This document shows, in pieces, positions 42,511 to 51,229 of a stretch of DNA of 64,000 nucleotides. The DNA comes from Flavobacteriales bacterium UBA7666 (lineage in GTDB: Bacteria > Bacteroidota > Bacteroidia > Flavobacteriales_D > Crocinitomicaceae): NCBI GenBank assembly GCA_002483265.1, contig DLHO01000022.1:186860-250859 (forward strand), given 5' to 3'. Position 1 is the first letter of the stretch; every line of letters starts with the position of its first letter. Both the position numbers and the translations under genes were made by a program. Under the pieces are notes generated by a model, which worked only from the letters and a program-made list of their open reading frames with translations, was not told where the DNA came from and searched no databases.

Positions 42511-44400
42511 TTACCAGGGGTATATAATGTGTGCACCGTTAATTGGATTATTATTGGCATTCCGATACACCGTACCTAAACGGAAACATGGAGTGCCGTT
42601 ATCCCTAACGGGATTATTGTGATTTGCTACAACTTGCCAAGTAGTAGCCTGACTGATAGGAATAGCACTATTGATAGCAGCAGCAGCATTTGGAGCTGGA
42701 TTCCAGGCCATTGATTGATGTTCTTGGGTGACAGTAACTTGACTACTGATGCTAGCCCGGGCTTCGTTAAGCATTAGCGCACTCATTGCGGCCACGAGTC
42801 CATTGTTTTCTCCAACCCATAGAGGATTGACACGGTTGTTATATTCGGTAATCAGTGCGTTTGCCAGATTAACTTGCATATTGTTAGTGTTGTGTTGATT
42901 GTAATCGACAGTCATGCTATAATCGCCCGTACGGGGCAAACTGTTTGTGTCTACTTGTTGATATTGCAGGTTTGCATTATTAAATGCCGCATTAATGGTC
43001 GCGTACAATGCTCCAGCTATATTGTTTCCGACTTTAACCGGAAAAGCATTTCCTGCCGGGGAATACCAGAGTCCATTATGTGCCACAACATTGTTGTTTC
43101 CTCCAAAATAGTTGTTTGCAATAGTGAGTCCACCACCGTTGAAGGTTTGTGGACCACCGTTCAGGAAGTTCAACATTCTTGTTTCCTCTACCAAAATTTG
43201 CGGATTATTGAAACCAGGATTTCCCCAGAAAATGTTATTACCATTGTTATTTGTTCCTGCTCCTAAAGCGTGATGAATAATGTGAACTCGTGTTAGCTGA
43301 TTACCGGCATTACCTGCGCTTATGCCACCTTGGATCCACATTTCTGTCGGTGTTGCGTAGGCGGGTACTGAATTAAGGACATCGTTGTAGAAATTTCCAG
43401 CGAGCGTAATGATATTATTTTGTAATACTAAGATTTGTTGCGGATTATTTCCTAATTGCTGCGCTTGCAGAACAATGGCTGGTGCGGCGTTTAGCAGTAC
43501 TTGTCTTGCTGCAGTTGCAATCTGAATGGAGGTTGCTCCTGCCTGAACTGCTGTATTGCGGGCAGCAATTGCGATGTTGTTGCGGTGAGGATTCGCAATG
43601 CCATTTATGTCTGGTGTATTTTGTATAGCAGTTAAAATTGGTGCGGTGCCGTTAGCTGTCAATGCCAGGTTAACTCCAGCCTGATAATTGTCTCCTAACC
43701 ATCTGCCGGCAAATATATTGACACAATTGACAGGGTTTGCAGGAGCGCTGGCGTTATTGTGATTTGCCCGGGTTGTCAGGACGTTAGCAGCGGTGGAGGC
43801 GAAAGCACCAGCTGTGTAGTTTGGTGTCCCCTGGTCAAAAGTACCTGCATTGCCAATGGTTGGTACGCGCTGTACGATATTCGATGTGTTGACTTTACTG
43901 TTTTCTTGTAAGGAAGGTAAGGTGTTAAAGTCTATTTTCGTTGCTGCCTTTGCACCCATCACATCCGCTTCTTTTTCCAATCCAGCATCGTCATTGATAT
44001 TGGTCTTACCTTTCAATTGCTTCGTAGGTTGTACCCGACCTTGTTTTTGCTGTACCACATGCCACGCCTCGTGAGGCAGGTGTTTTTCCTGTCCCGGAGC
44101 TACGTGAATATCCGTTCCTTGGGCATAAGCGTGGGCCTGCAAAGCTGCCGGTTGTGAAGAATTGTAATGTACTTTCACATCGTCCAGACTATGTCCGGAA
44201 AGATTTTCAACACCCGATTTTAAGTTGTCGGGTAAACCTGTTTTATTTTCTTTTGGCTGAATTGGTTCTCCATCATTTGTAGATTTCAATTGGGCAGTTC
44301 CTTGTCTGTAGGCATCAAGAATAGATGCCGTTGAAGCTTGTTTCTGCGAATTTGATTCTGAAACCTGTGAATTACTTTGTTGTGGAGATGGTGTTTTCAT
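42511..44400 (-). CDS. DUF4157 eCIS cargo protein with unknown Asn-rich C-terminal domain
   Basis: A 629-residue protein. An N-terminal leader (SILDAYRQGTAQ, 26-37) precedes the DUF4157 domain (about 55-150) with a zincin-like HEAWH (110-114). The C-terminal 450 residues are Ala/Asn-rich without a recognised fold. One segment, HIIHHALGAG followed by NNIFWGNPGFNNP and a Glu, loosely recalls His-Asn-Glu nucleases. Its N-terminal half is nearly the same as in the next gene, so it is one of a family of modular toxins loaded into the injection particle. Confidence 0.85.
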   Translation of the reverse strand: MKTPSPQQSNSQVSESNSQKQASTASILDAYRQGTAQLKSTNDGEPIQPKENKTGLPDNLKSGVENLSGHSLDDVKVHYNSSQPAALQAHAYAQGTDIHVAPGQEKHLPHEAWHVVQQKQGRVQPTKQLKGKTNINDDAGLEKEADVMGAKAATKIDFNTLPSLQENSKVNTSNIVQRVPTIGNAGTFDQGTPNYTAGAFASTAANVLTTRANHNNASAPANPVNCVNIFAGRWLGDNYQAGVNLALTANGTAPILTAIQNTPDINGIANPHRNNIAIAARNTAVQAGATSIQIATAARQVLLNAAPAIVLQAQQLGNNPQQILVLQNNIITLAGNFYNDVLNSVPAYATPTEMWIQGGISAGNAGNQLTRVHIIHHALGAGTNNNGNNIFWGNPGFNNPQILVEETRMLNFLNGGPQTFNGGGLTIANNYFGGNNNVVAHNGLWYSPAGNAFPVKVGNNIAGALYATINAAFNNANLQYQQVDTNSLPRTGDYSMTVDYNQHNTNNMQVNLANALITEYNNRVNPLWVGENNGLVAAMSALMLNEARASISSQVTVTQEHQSMAWNPAPNAAAAINSAIPISQATTWQVVANHNNPVRDNGTPCFRLGTVYRNANNNPINGAHIIYPW

Positions 44401-44403
44401 AAT

Positions 44404-45345
44404 TTACGCATCCTCTTGTGTATAAAGAAGTACTCCGGAAGCTGGAGACCACGCAGTTAATTTTACTCCTAAACCTGTTTCAGTCCATGTTTTGTCAAAT
44501 GTTCTTCCTTTTTTATATTTCTTCCCATCTTTTCTTGTACAACCATTCGGACCGTTCAATAAATCCACGTAAAATGCAGCTTCCTCTTCGGCCTTATTTT
44601 TACCGGCATCCCCCTTTCCTTTAGGTTTTATTTCATAAATTTCTTCCTTGTCAACAACATCAATGAAATTCCAATTTCCATCTTTATTTGTTACTGAAAA
44701 CTCTCTGACCCCTCCAAAGTGACCGATATACTGATCAGCAACCCATTTGTGCTGTAAAGTGGTTGCATGAGTAGATTCTGAACATTCTTCATACAGTTGT
44801 ATAACCGCACTCAGTTGTGCAGTCGATCCGCTTTGATTTTCTTCTTCACATTTGTCACATTTTAACTGAGAAACATGAGTATTTAGTGAAAGAGCTCTGG
44901 CGCCCATTACATCTGCTTCTTTTTCCAATCCGGTATCATCATTGATATTTGTTGTCCCTTTCAGCTGTTTGGTAGGTTTTACCCGTCCTTGTTTTTGCTG
45001 TACCACATGCCATGCTTCATGTGGCAGGTGTTTTTCCTGTCCGGGAGCCACGTGAATGTCGGTTCCTTGCGCGTATGCATGAGCTTGCAAAGATGCCGGT
45101 TGCGAAGAGTTGTAATGCACTTTCACATCATCCAGGGAATGTCCCGAAAGATTTTCAACTCCCGATTTCAAGTTGTCAGGTAAGCCTGTCTTATTTTCTT
45201 GCAGTTGTGTTGGTTCTTCTTCCGCTGCAAGTTGAGCGGTTCCTTCTTTGTAAGCTTGAAGAATAGAACGGTTATTCGCCTGATTCTTTGCTTTTGTTTG
45301 AAAGGAAGAATCTGCGTTTTTTTGGGATTGAGCATGTGTTTTCAT
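44404..45345 (-). CDS. DUF4157 eCIS cargo protein with predicted PD-(D/E)XK-like nuclease domain
   Basis: A 313-residue protein with the same leader (SILQAYKEGTAQ) and DUF4157 domain (HEAWH, 109-113). The C-terminal 130 residues differ from the paralogue and contain FIDVVDKEEIYEIKPKG with Asp229 or Asp232, Glu238 and Lys240, the layout of a restriction-endonuclease-like active site. It is therefore predicted to cut nucleic acid in the target cell. The start was chosen at MKTHAQ to match the paralogue, and a frame 14 codons longer exists. Confidence 0.82.
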   Translation of the reverse strand: MKTHAQSQKNADSSFQTKAKNQANNRSILQAYKEGTAQLAAEEEPTQLQENKTGLPDNLKSGVENLSGHSLDDVKVHYNSSQPASLQAHAYAQGTDIHVAPGQEKHLPHEAWHVVQQKQGRVKPTKQLKGTTNINDDTGLEKEADVMGARALSLNTHVSQLKCDKCEEENQSGSTAQLSAVIQLYEECSESTHATTLQHKWVADQYIGHFGGVREFSVTNKDGNWNFIDVVDKEEIYEIKPKGKGDAGKNKAEEEAAFYVDLLNGPNGCTRKDGKKYKKGRTFDKTWTETGLGVKLTAWSPASGVLLYTQEDA

Positions 45346-45409
45346 AAGCCTAAAGTTGTTTAATGCCTGGTTTGATTGATCGGGCAATCACGGGATACGC
45401 TTCTTTTTG

Positions 45410-45610
45410 TTAAACAGGTAACTCTTCTTCTTCAGTTGCAAGCTGAGTAGTCTCAAATTTGCCCTGAACAGCTTCTTCTTCCGCTGCGAGTTGAGCAGTT
45501 CCTTTTTTGTACGCCTGAAGAATGGATCCTTCGTTTCCTTGATTTTTTGCCTTTGCTTGTACAGGATTACTTTGTTTCCCGCCAGTCTGATTCGTTTTAC
45601 CTTCTTTCAT
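45410..45610 (-). CDS. Leader-only relative of the DUF4157 cargo proteins
   Basis: A 66-residue protein carrying the cargo leader (SILQAYKKGTAQLAAEEE) without a DUF4157 or toxin domain. It shares QAKAKNQ and the acidic tail with its neighbours. It may be a truncated remnant of a third cargo gene, or a small partner that uses the same loading signal. The ends are intact, so it is left as a CDS. Confidence 0.65.
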   Translation of the reverse strand: MKEGKTNQTGGKQSNPVQAKAKNQGNEGSILQAYKKGTAQLAAEEEAVQGKFETTQLATEEEELPV

Positions 45611-45640
45611 AATCTTATGTTTTTAACTTTTCAATTTTGC

Positions 45641-45658
45641 TCCCGATTTCTATCGGGA
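45641..45658 (-). repeat. Short hairpin before the leader-only gene
   Basis: TCCCGAT-TTCT-ATCGGGA is a 7-bp stem with a 4-base loop in the gap between the tape measure gene and the cargo genes. It could partly terminate transcription so that cargo genes are expressed differently from structural genes. Confidence 0.45.
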
Positions 45659-45683
45659 TTGCATTTTCAATTTTGAATTCTCT

Positions 45684-48581
45684 TTATCTCCATTTCACCT
45701 GAATAGCTTTTTGCATCCAACTGAATTTAATCGTTCTAAAATTCCAGGGTACGTGATCCAATAACATATCATAGGCTTTGGATTCGACCGTCAATAAATA
45801 AGTGTCTTCTTGTTCTTCCAATCTTCCTTCTCTGCGCAAAAATCCTTCTTGTAAACCGGCAACAGTGGTATTTGTCAAACGTCCCCAATTTTGTAGAACT
45901 CCTTCCAGCATTCCGTCAACTGTATTTTTATCTTCATCAGTTAGCACAGACTTTTTTGGAATTGGAATTCCTGTTTTGAAATTGGTCAATAGCTTGTTCA
46001 ACTGCAGATTGTATTCCGGGAATTCTCCGTTTCCAAAAACTGCATATTGCGTCAAAAAAATGGCTTTGATCTGAGCTTCCCGATTCTTGAATTTTCCGTT
46101 TTCCGTGAGTTCCATCATTGTGAAAAGACGTGGTAGGAAAGGGGAGAGCAGTACCAGACCCGCATTGTCAATAAATTGAATTTGTTTGGTGTTATCTTCT
46201 TCTTCTGATTCCGGAAGTTCTTCTTCTTCAAGAATTTCCTCCTCCTTTTCGTTAGATGCAAGATCAGGATCCTTTTCAAGCAGACTATTCAATTGTTTCA
46301 GCAACCCTTCCTGATTATTTGGAATGAGAAACTCCTTCATAACCTGAATTTTCTGATTGCGGGTTAAACTCTTTTGAATCAAATTCCAGAGTTCAACCAT
46401 CAATTCTTTCTGACTTCGGTGCGATGCATTTTTTGAAAACCTGAAAATCGTTTGCAAAAGCAATTGGTTATTGATCCGAATATTCCATTTGCGCTGAACA
46501 AAATCAATCATGCGCTTTGCTGCATCTAGGATCGGGTTAAGGAAATTCATCCAATCCAAATCTTGGGAAATAGCATTGATCATGGGCATGTTTTGCTCGT
46601 TTTCAGTGAAATAGTTTACTAATAATTTCCTGTTTTCCATTTGCTTCTTCGAATCGAATTTCCCCTTTTCCTTTTCGGAATGGTCGCCTGAATCGATCTT
46701 CAACTTGATGGAAGTCAGTATTTTAAACAGGTTATAAGGTAGTGAAAAATTTGAATTTTTGAAATCCAGATAGAAATAATCTACTAATTGTTTTAAAGTC
46801 AGGTTGTAATGAGCTCCTGTTCGTTCTAAAATACGTTGTACAATATGCTCTTGATTGAATACTTGATTTTTGACATCTTCCAGCACATCAAACAAGAAGC
46901 TCCACTTTAAACGTTGAATGGATCCGATTGCACGGCCTTCTATTTTTGCTTCATTCCCGGAGTGATTCAAAACATACATGAATGCAGATAATTCAATGGC
47001 TTTGGAAGGAAGAATAATAGCCAATAAGCGATGCCGGGCTGACTCTCCCAATCGGTCCAAAAACAATTCTCTGAAATGAGAAGAACTTAATTTTGCTTTC
47101 AATTCAAGTAATTGATCTTTGCTGAGCTTCGTTTTTTCTTCCAATAATTGAAGTTGAAAACTGATCGAATCGAATCGTTGAGTTTGTTCGGATTTTGGTT
47201 TTCCCTGAACCAATTCCAAATAAAACTGCTGAACAATTTCACGTAATCCATGCTGGATTTTCCACGTGCTGGTCTCTTTATAAGCAAAGGAGATAATTTG
47301 CCAGATCTCAATGTTATAGCGAGCTGAAAGCCTTTTGAATACTTGCCAAACCAAGTATTCCCGATTGACAGCTGAACTTTTTGAAAGAGCCAATAAAGGA
47401 AGAATTACCTGCCACTTGAACAATAAGAAATCACCACTCGATTTTCCCTGAATTGCTCCACTTTGATTCTGTTTGTTCAAATGCTGAGCATATTCAATCA
47501 CAAAAGTTGCATCGGCAGGAACGAGTAGGCGAACCAAATCAAAGATTTCCGTTTCGCGAAGCGGTTTAATGATCTGAAGCACATTTTTCTCGTTTTCAAG
47601 CAAAATACGCAGGTGATCCAAATCGTTTTCCCGTAATTTAATTTGTTGTTTGGAAGATTTTAGTTCACGTAAAATGTGAGGCCACTCATCCGGTTTCTGA
47701 ATCCGGAGTGCCATGAACAGTGTGTTTTCTTCCTGTTTCAGTTCGTTCAGAATGAGTTGTAAACCGGAAGGAATGGCACTTCCAAAACCTTTGTCCAGAA
47801 AGAAAGTCACTGTTTTTAGTAACTCTCCATAACTTAAATTGATGTGGGAAGCCAGGTTTCCAATAGTTTCCCGAACAAATAGTTTCTTATTGAAAGTCGC
47901 ACTTTGATTACTCAATAAATAAGCATAAACCACTTTCCAGATCGTGACTCTTCGTTCCTCTTCCCGAATAGGAACGGTTGGAGCTTCTGCATATTTGATC
48001 CGTAAAAATGCAATGTATGATTGGATGAATGAAAATTCTTCGGGTGCAATGATTTTTACAATTTCGAATAAATTTGCATCTTCGAATTGATAGATCATGC
48101 GGTGCTGTACACTTGAGAAATGTCCGTAAGACTTTATAAAAGAACTCAATTCTTTTGCGCGGGTTTTCAATACCTGCTGAAATAACTCGGTGATATTACT
48201 GAAGCGTTTGGCCAAGTTCCAATTCAACGTTCCGTGCAGTAAAAATTGCTTCAGAGCTTCCAGCTGATAATCGGCTTCTTCCAAGCGTTTATCTTCTTTT
48301 TTTGTCGGATAGAGAATCTCTTTCAATAAGGTTTCTTCTAGTTTTTCTTCCAGAATTCGTTCGAAATCTTTCTCGAAATCATCTTCTGTAAGCTTTCCAA
48401 GATCGATTTCCAGTCTTGAGATCTCAATTTCGAATCCATATTGATCACAACGCATCAGTACGCGATCGGCAACAGCAGTGATGTGTTTCTCCGCAAAAAG
48501 CTCAAAATCACGGTACCAGTTCTGAACAAAAGATTCATTACTGGCAGTTACATGAAGCGCTATGGACGAAATACTGTTCAT
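45684..48581 (-). CDS. Contractile injection system tape measure protein
   Basis: A 965-residue, largely helical protein. Its N-terminus matches the family start (IALHVTASNES ... FEIEISRLEIDLGKLTEDDFE) and the C-terminus again has tape-measure-type segments. A very acidic stretch (EEEILEEEELPESEEED, about 790-810) breaks the helices. The length of such proteins sets the length of the tube. It overlaps the preceding gene by 4 bases. Confidence 0.85.
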   Translation of the reverse strand: MNSISSIALHVTASNESFVQNWYRDFELFAEKHITAVADRVLMRCDQYGFEIEISRLEIDLGKLTEDDFEKDFERILEEKLEETLLKEILYPTKKEDKRLEEADYQLEALKQFLLHGTLNWNLAKRFSNITELFQQVLKTRAKELSSFIKSYGHFSSVQHRMIYQFEDANLFEIVKIIAPEEFSFIQSYIAFLRIKYAEAPTVPIREEERRVTIWKVVYAYLLSNQSATFNKKLFVRETIGNLASHINLSYGELLKTVTFFLDKGFGSAIPSGLQLILNELKQEENTLFMALRIQKPDEWPHILRELKSSKQQIKLRENDLDHLRILLENEKNVLQIIKPLRETEIFDLVRLLVPADATFVIEYAQHLNKQNQSGAIQGKSSGDFLLFKWQVILPLLALSKSSAVNREYLVWQVFKRLSARYNIEIWQIISFAYKETSTWKIQHGLREIVQQFYLELVQGKPKSEQTQRFDSISFQLQLLEEKTKLSKDQLLELKAKLSSSHFRELFLDRLGESARHRLLAIILPSKAIELSAFMYVLNHSGNEAKIEGRAIGSIQRLKWSFLFDVLEDVKNQVFNQEHIVQRILERTGAHYNLTLKQLVDYFYLDFKNSNFSLPYNLFKILTSIKLKIDSGDHSEKEKGKFDSKKQMENRKLLVNYFTENEQNMPMINAISQDLDWMNFLNPILDAAKRMIDFVQRKWNIRINNQLLLQTIFRFSKNASHRSQKELMVELWNLIQKSLTRNQKIQVMKEFLIPNNQEGLLKQLNSLLEKDPDLASNEKEEEILEEEELPESEEEDNTKQIQFIDNAGLVLLSPFLPRLFTMMELTENGKFKNREAQIKAIFLTQYAVFGNGEFPEYNLQLNKLLTNFKTGIPIPKKSVLTDEDKNTVDGMLEGVLQNWGRLTNTTVAGLQEGFLRREGRLEEQEDTYLLTVESKAYDMLLDHVPWNFRTIKFSWMQKAIQVKWR

Positions 48582-50482
48582 TGAATCTCTATTGGTTTAC
48601 TACTAACTTTGAAAAACGCCTTAATTGATTCCGAAAAATGAATCAGTTTTTTGGTGTTTCTGCTTGCCAGTGCTTCACGCCATTTATAATAAATTTGCTC
48701 GAAATCGTAGATGTGATCCGGTTGAACGCGGTATAATTTAATCCTTAAATGTGCGGGAAGACGTTCTCTTAATAATTGCTCCAAACGTTCATGCATTTCT
48801 TCATTTTTAAAGCGGTTGGAAGCAACAATGGACAAGGTGTTTCCTTCTTCCTGGTCATGTTTATGCGGGTAGGCAAACTGCAGTAAGCGGTGCTCAACAA
48901 TGTAAAACAAGTGTCTTTCCGGATTCAAAAAACGCATAAATGCCAAAAAACGGTTGACTGAACGAATCAGATGTTCTCTCGTTCTGTAAGAGCCAAGGAT
49001 CATCCAGTCTTCTTTTCCCGGATAACGGAATACCAGAATCCAGCGGCTGTTTTCACTTAATTGGATCATGCGGTAGTTTCCGGCATTTGCTCCAACTTCC
49101 AGAAAACTTTCAAATAAGGCATTTCTTCGGATCAAACTGATTTCTGTCTGTAAGGAAGGGAAGTATTCTTCTTTCCAATCCATTTCCAGTGTTATTGGAA
49201 TGTTTTGCGGTGTTTCATTAAAGATCGGATTGTAGAAAACTCCTGAAATAGGTGCAATGTCTAAATAAACTTCATATTGTTCGAAGAAAACAGAATCAGG
49301 AAGCAGCTCCAAATCATGTTTTTTGAGCAAATCGCGAACCGGAATTTCAGATTCAATTTTGTTTCCATGAAGCAAGGAAAATAGTTCCTTAAAGACGATA
49401 TTGCTTTCAGTAGGATTTAATTTATTGAAAGAGCGGAAACGATTTCTATTCAATTCAGGCAATTCTTCCGTAAGTGCAGATCGGTAATTGATCTTTGATT
49501 TCGGAGGTTGAAAATCCTGAAAGAACTGAGCTGTGTCTTCTCCATACAAGGAATCCAAAATATCAATGAATCCGGATTTTTTGTTTTGAATGGAAGCGAC
49601 CGAATGCAATTGATTGTTTTTGCTGAATTTGGCGCGGTCTACTACTTTTTCCACATCCGGAATGGAAATGAGTGAAACTGTTCCTTTTGGAGCAGGATCT
49701 TTGAAACTAATTAATTGCGGCGTATTTTGGATTTGTTCCGTCACATCTGCCATCAGAAAATCCATCATCAGCAAGTATCCTTTCAATTGGAGTACATGGG
49801 CTTTATTGCGTTCCGTTGCCTCATAAGGAAGCCCGCGATGACCAATTCCGTATACATCCGGAAAATCTAACTGGAAAGAATGATAATTGTGTATTTTGAT
49901 CGGATCTTCTGAAGCATCCAAATCATACATTCTTTCAATTTGCGGAGCATCTTCTTCTCTTTTTTTGCGCTTTCCGGCAGATTTGGTTAAGATGTGAACG
50001 TCTTCCCACCGTAAATCTTCACATAAATTCCTGTTTTGATGATAGAGTACAAAGAGTTCTTCTTTAATGTGTTCTTCCTCCGTTGTAATCTCCGGATTTT
50101 TGAGTGAAACGGAAGCACGAATCTGATAAAAACCATTTTCAAATTCCACTGAGCAACTTTCCAGGTTTTTAATGTTATCCAGAAATAATTGTTCGTAGTC
50201 TTCAGGTGTAACAATGGATTGGGCAAAAATGATTTCAGCCGGAAGAATTCCTTTGCTTGCATACTCCTGGCTATTCGGACCAAGGAATGAACGAAAGGGA
50301 AGCTCCAGTTTGTATTGCAGTTCGAATAAAGCATAGTTCATGTTATCCGAAATGGTCACACCGGGATCGTGGATGTTGAAATCTGTCCACACACCGCCAC
50401 TTAATTCCTGCAGACGCTCAAGGGTTTTTTCCTGAAGCTCCTGATAAAAATTGTCCGTACGTTCTCGTTTCTTTATAAACAT
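48578..50482 (-). CDS. eCIS baseplate protein (Afp12/J-like)
   Basis: A 634-residue protein with an N-terminal baseplate signature WTDFNIHDPGVTISD, the counterpart of the W-x-DYNPHDPG motif of phage gpJ/gp6-type proteins. The rest is mixed alpha/beta. With the larger J-like protein next door it should form the wedge ring around the spike. Confidence 0.8.
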   Translation of the reverse strand: MFIKKRERTDNFYQELQEKTLERLQELSGGVWTDFNIHDPGVTISDNMNYALFELQYKLELPFRSFLGPNSQEYASKGILPAEIIFAQSIVTPEDYEQLFLDNIKNLESCSVEFENGFYQIRASVSLKNPEITTEEEHIKEELFVLYHQNRNLCEDLRWEDVHILTKSAGKRKKREEDAPQIERMYDLDASEDPIKIHNYHSFQLDFPDVYGIGHRGLPYEATERNKAHVLQLKGYLLMMDFLMADVTEQIQNTPQLISFKDPAPKGTVSLISIPDVEKVVDRAKFSKNNQLHSVASIQNKKSGFIDILDSLYGEDTAQFFQDFQPPKSKINYRSALTEELPELNRNRFRSFNKLNPTESNIVFKELFSLLHGNKIESEIPVRDLLKKHDLELLPDSVFFEQYEVYLDIAPISGVFYNPIFNETPQNIPITLEMDWKEEYFPSLQTEISLIRRNALFESFLEVGANAGNYRMIQLSENSRWILVFRYPGKEDWMILGSYRTREHLIRSVNRFLAFMRFLNPERHLFYIVEHRLLQFAYPHKHDQEEGNTLSIVASNRFKNEEMHERLEQLLRERLPAHLRIKLYRVQPDHIYDFEQIYYKWREALASRNTKKLIHFSESIKAFFKVSSKPIEIQ

Positions 50483-50485
50483 CCT

Positions 50486-51217
50486 CTACAAATTTTCCAA
50501 CAATGGATTGTCCCAAAGGGAAGTGATTGAACCTTGAATGAAAATCTCATTTCCAAGCATGAAACGTGTTCTGACTTGCAATTTGCAGGCACGTTCATTT
50601 TTGGCTTTTACCCAGCGGATCAGTAATTTATTTCCAAAGACTCCAAAATGAGATCTGACTTTTCGAATGCGCGGTTTTGCTCCGAAACAATGAGTGGCAT
50701 GAGCAATCAAAACAGCATGCTTTCCGGTATGGCGTTTTCCCATCACACAGATCACTTCCAAAGCGTGAATTCCTTCCAGAAAATCAGTCAAATCATGCCA
50801 TTTTCCGTCAGCTGCAATTTTCTTGGTTACTTTTCTTCCGGAGCGTTGTTCTGTATGAAGCGTTCCTTTTACATGAACGTCACAGCCTTCCTTCCCGATT
50901 TCAATTTCGCCATTTTGCTTCAGGAGAATCAGTTGCCCTTTTCCGGTATCGTTGACGTGGCTTATTTTAAGGTCATTATTCAAAACGTCGAATTCCCATC
51001 GTCCACCAATATCATCCGTCATATTCTGAAGAAAGGTCATGACTGTTCCTTCTTGTTCGGATATGGGAGCCAATTTAATTCCGGATTGGGCATCTTTTGA
51101 AAAACCATCATCCAGAATATTGACAGTTGAATCAATTAAATTCTTAAAATCATCACCGGTTGGACGTTGTCCTTTACTAAAACCCTCAATTAATGTATTT
51201 CTGTTTCTAATAGCCAT
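50486..51217 (-). CDS. Fibre- or adhesin-like eCIS component
   Basis: A 243-residue protein starting with a helix typical of tail-fibre attachment (FSKGQRPTGDDFKNLIDSTVNILDDG). The C-terminal part is beta-rich and ends with a basic jelly-roll-like domain. The location between two baseplate genes and the N-terminal pattern suggest a fibre that fixes the particle to its target. No exact family was recognised. Confidence 0.65.
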   Translation of the reverse strand: MAIRNRNTLIEGFSKGQRPTGDDFKNLIDSTVNILDDGFSKDAQSGIKLAPISEQEGTVMTFLQNMTDDIGGRWEFDVLNNDLKISHVNDTGKGQLILLKQNGEIEIGKEGCDVHVKGTLHTEQRSGRKVTKKIAADGKWHDLTDFLEGIHALEVICVMGKRHTGKHAVLIAHATHCFGAKPRIRKVRSHFGVFGNKLLIRWVKAKNERACKLQVRTRFMLGNEIFIQGSITSLWDNPLLENL

Positions 51218-51229
51218 GATTCTGTTTTT

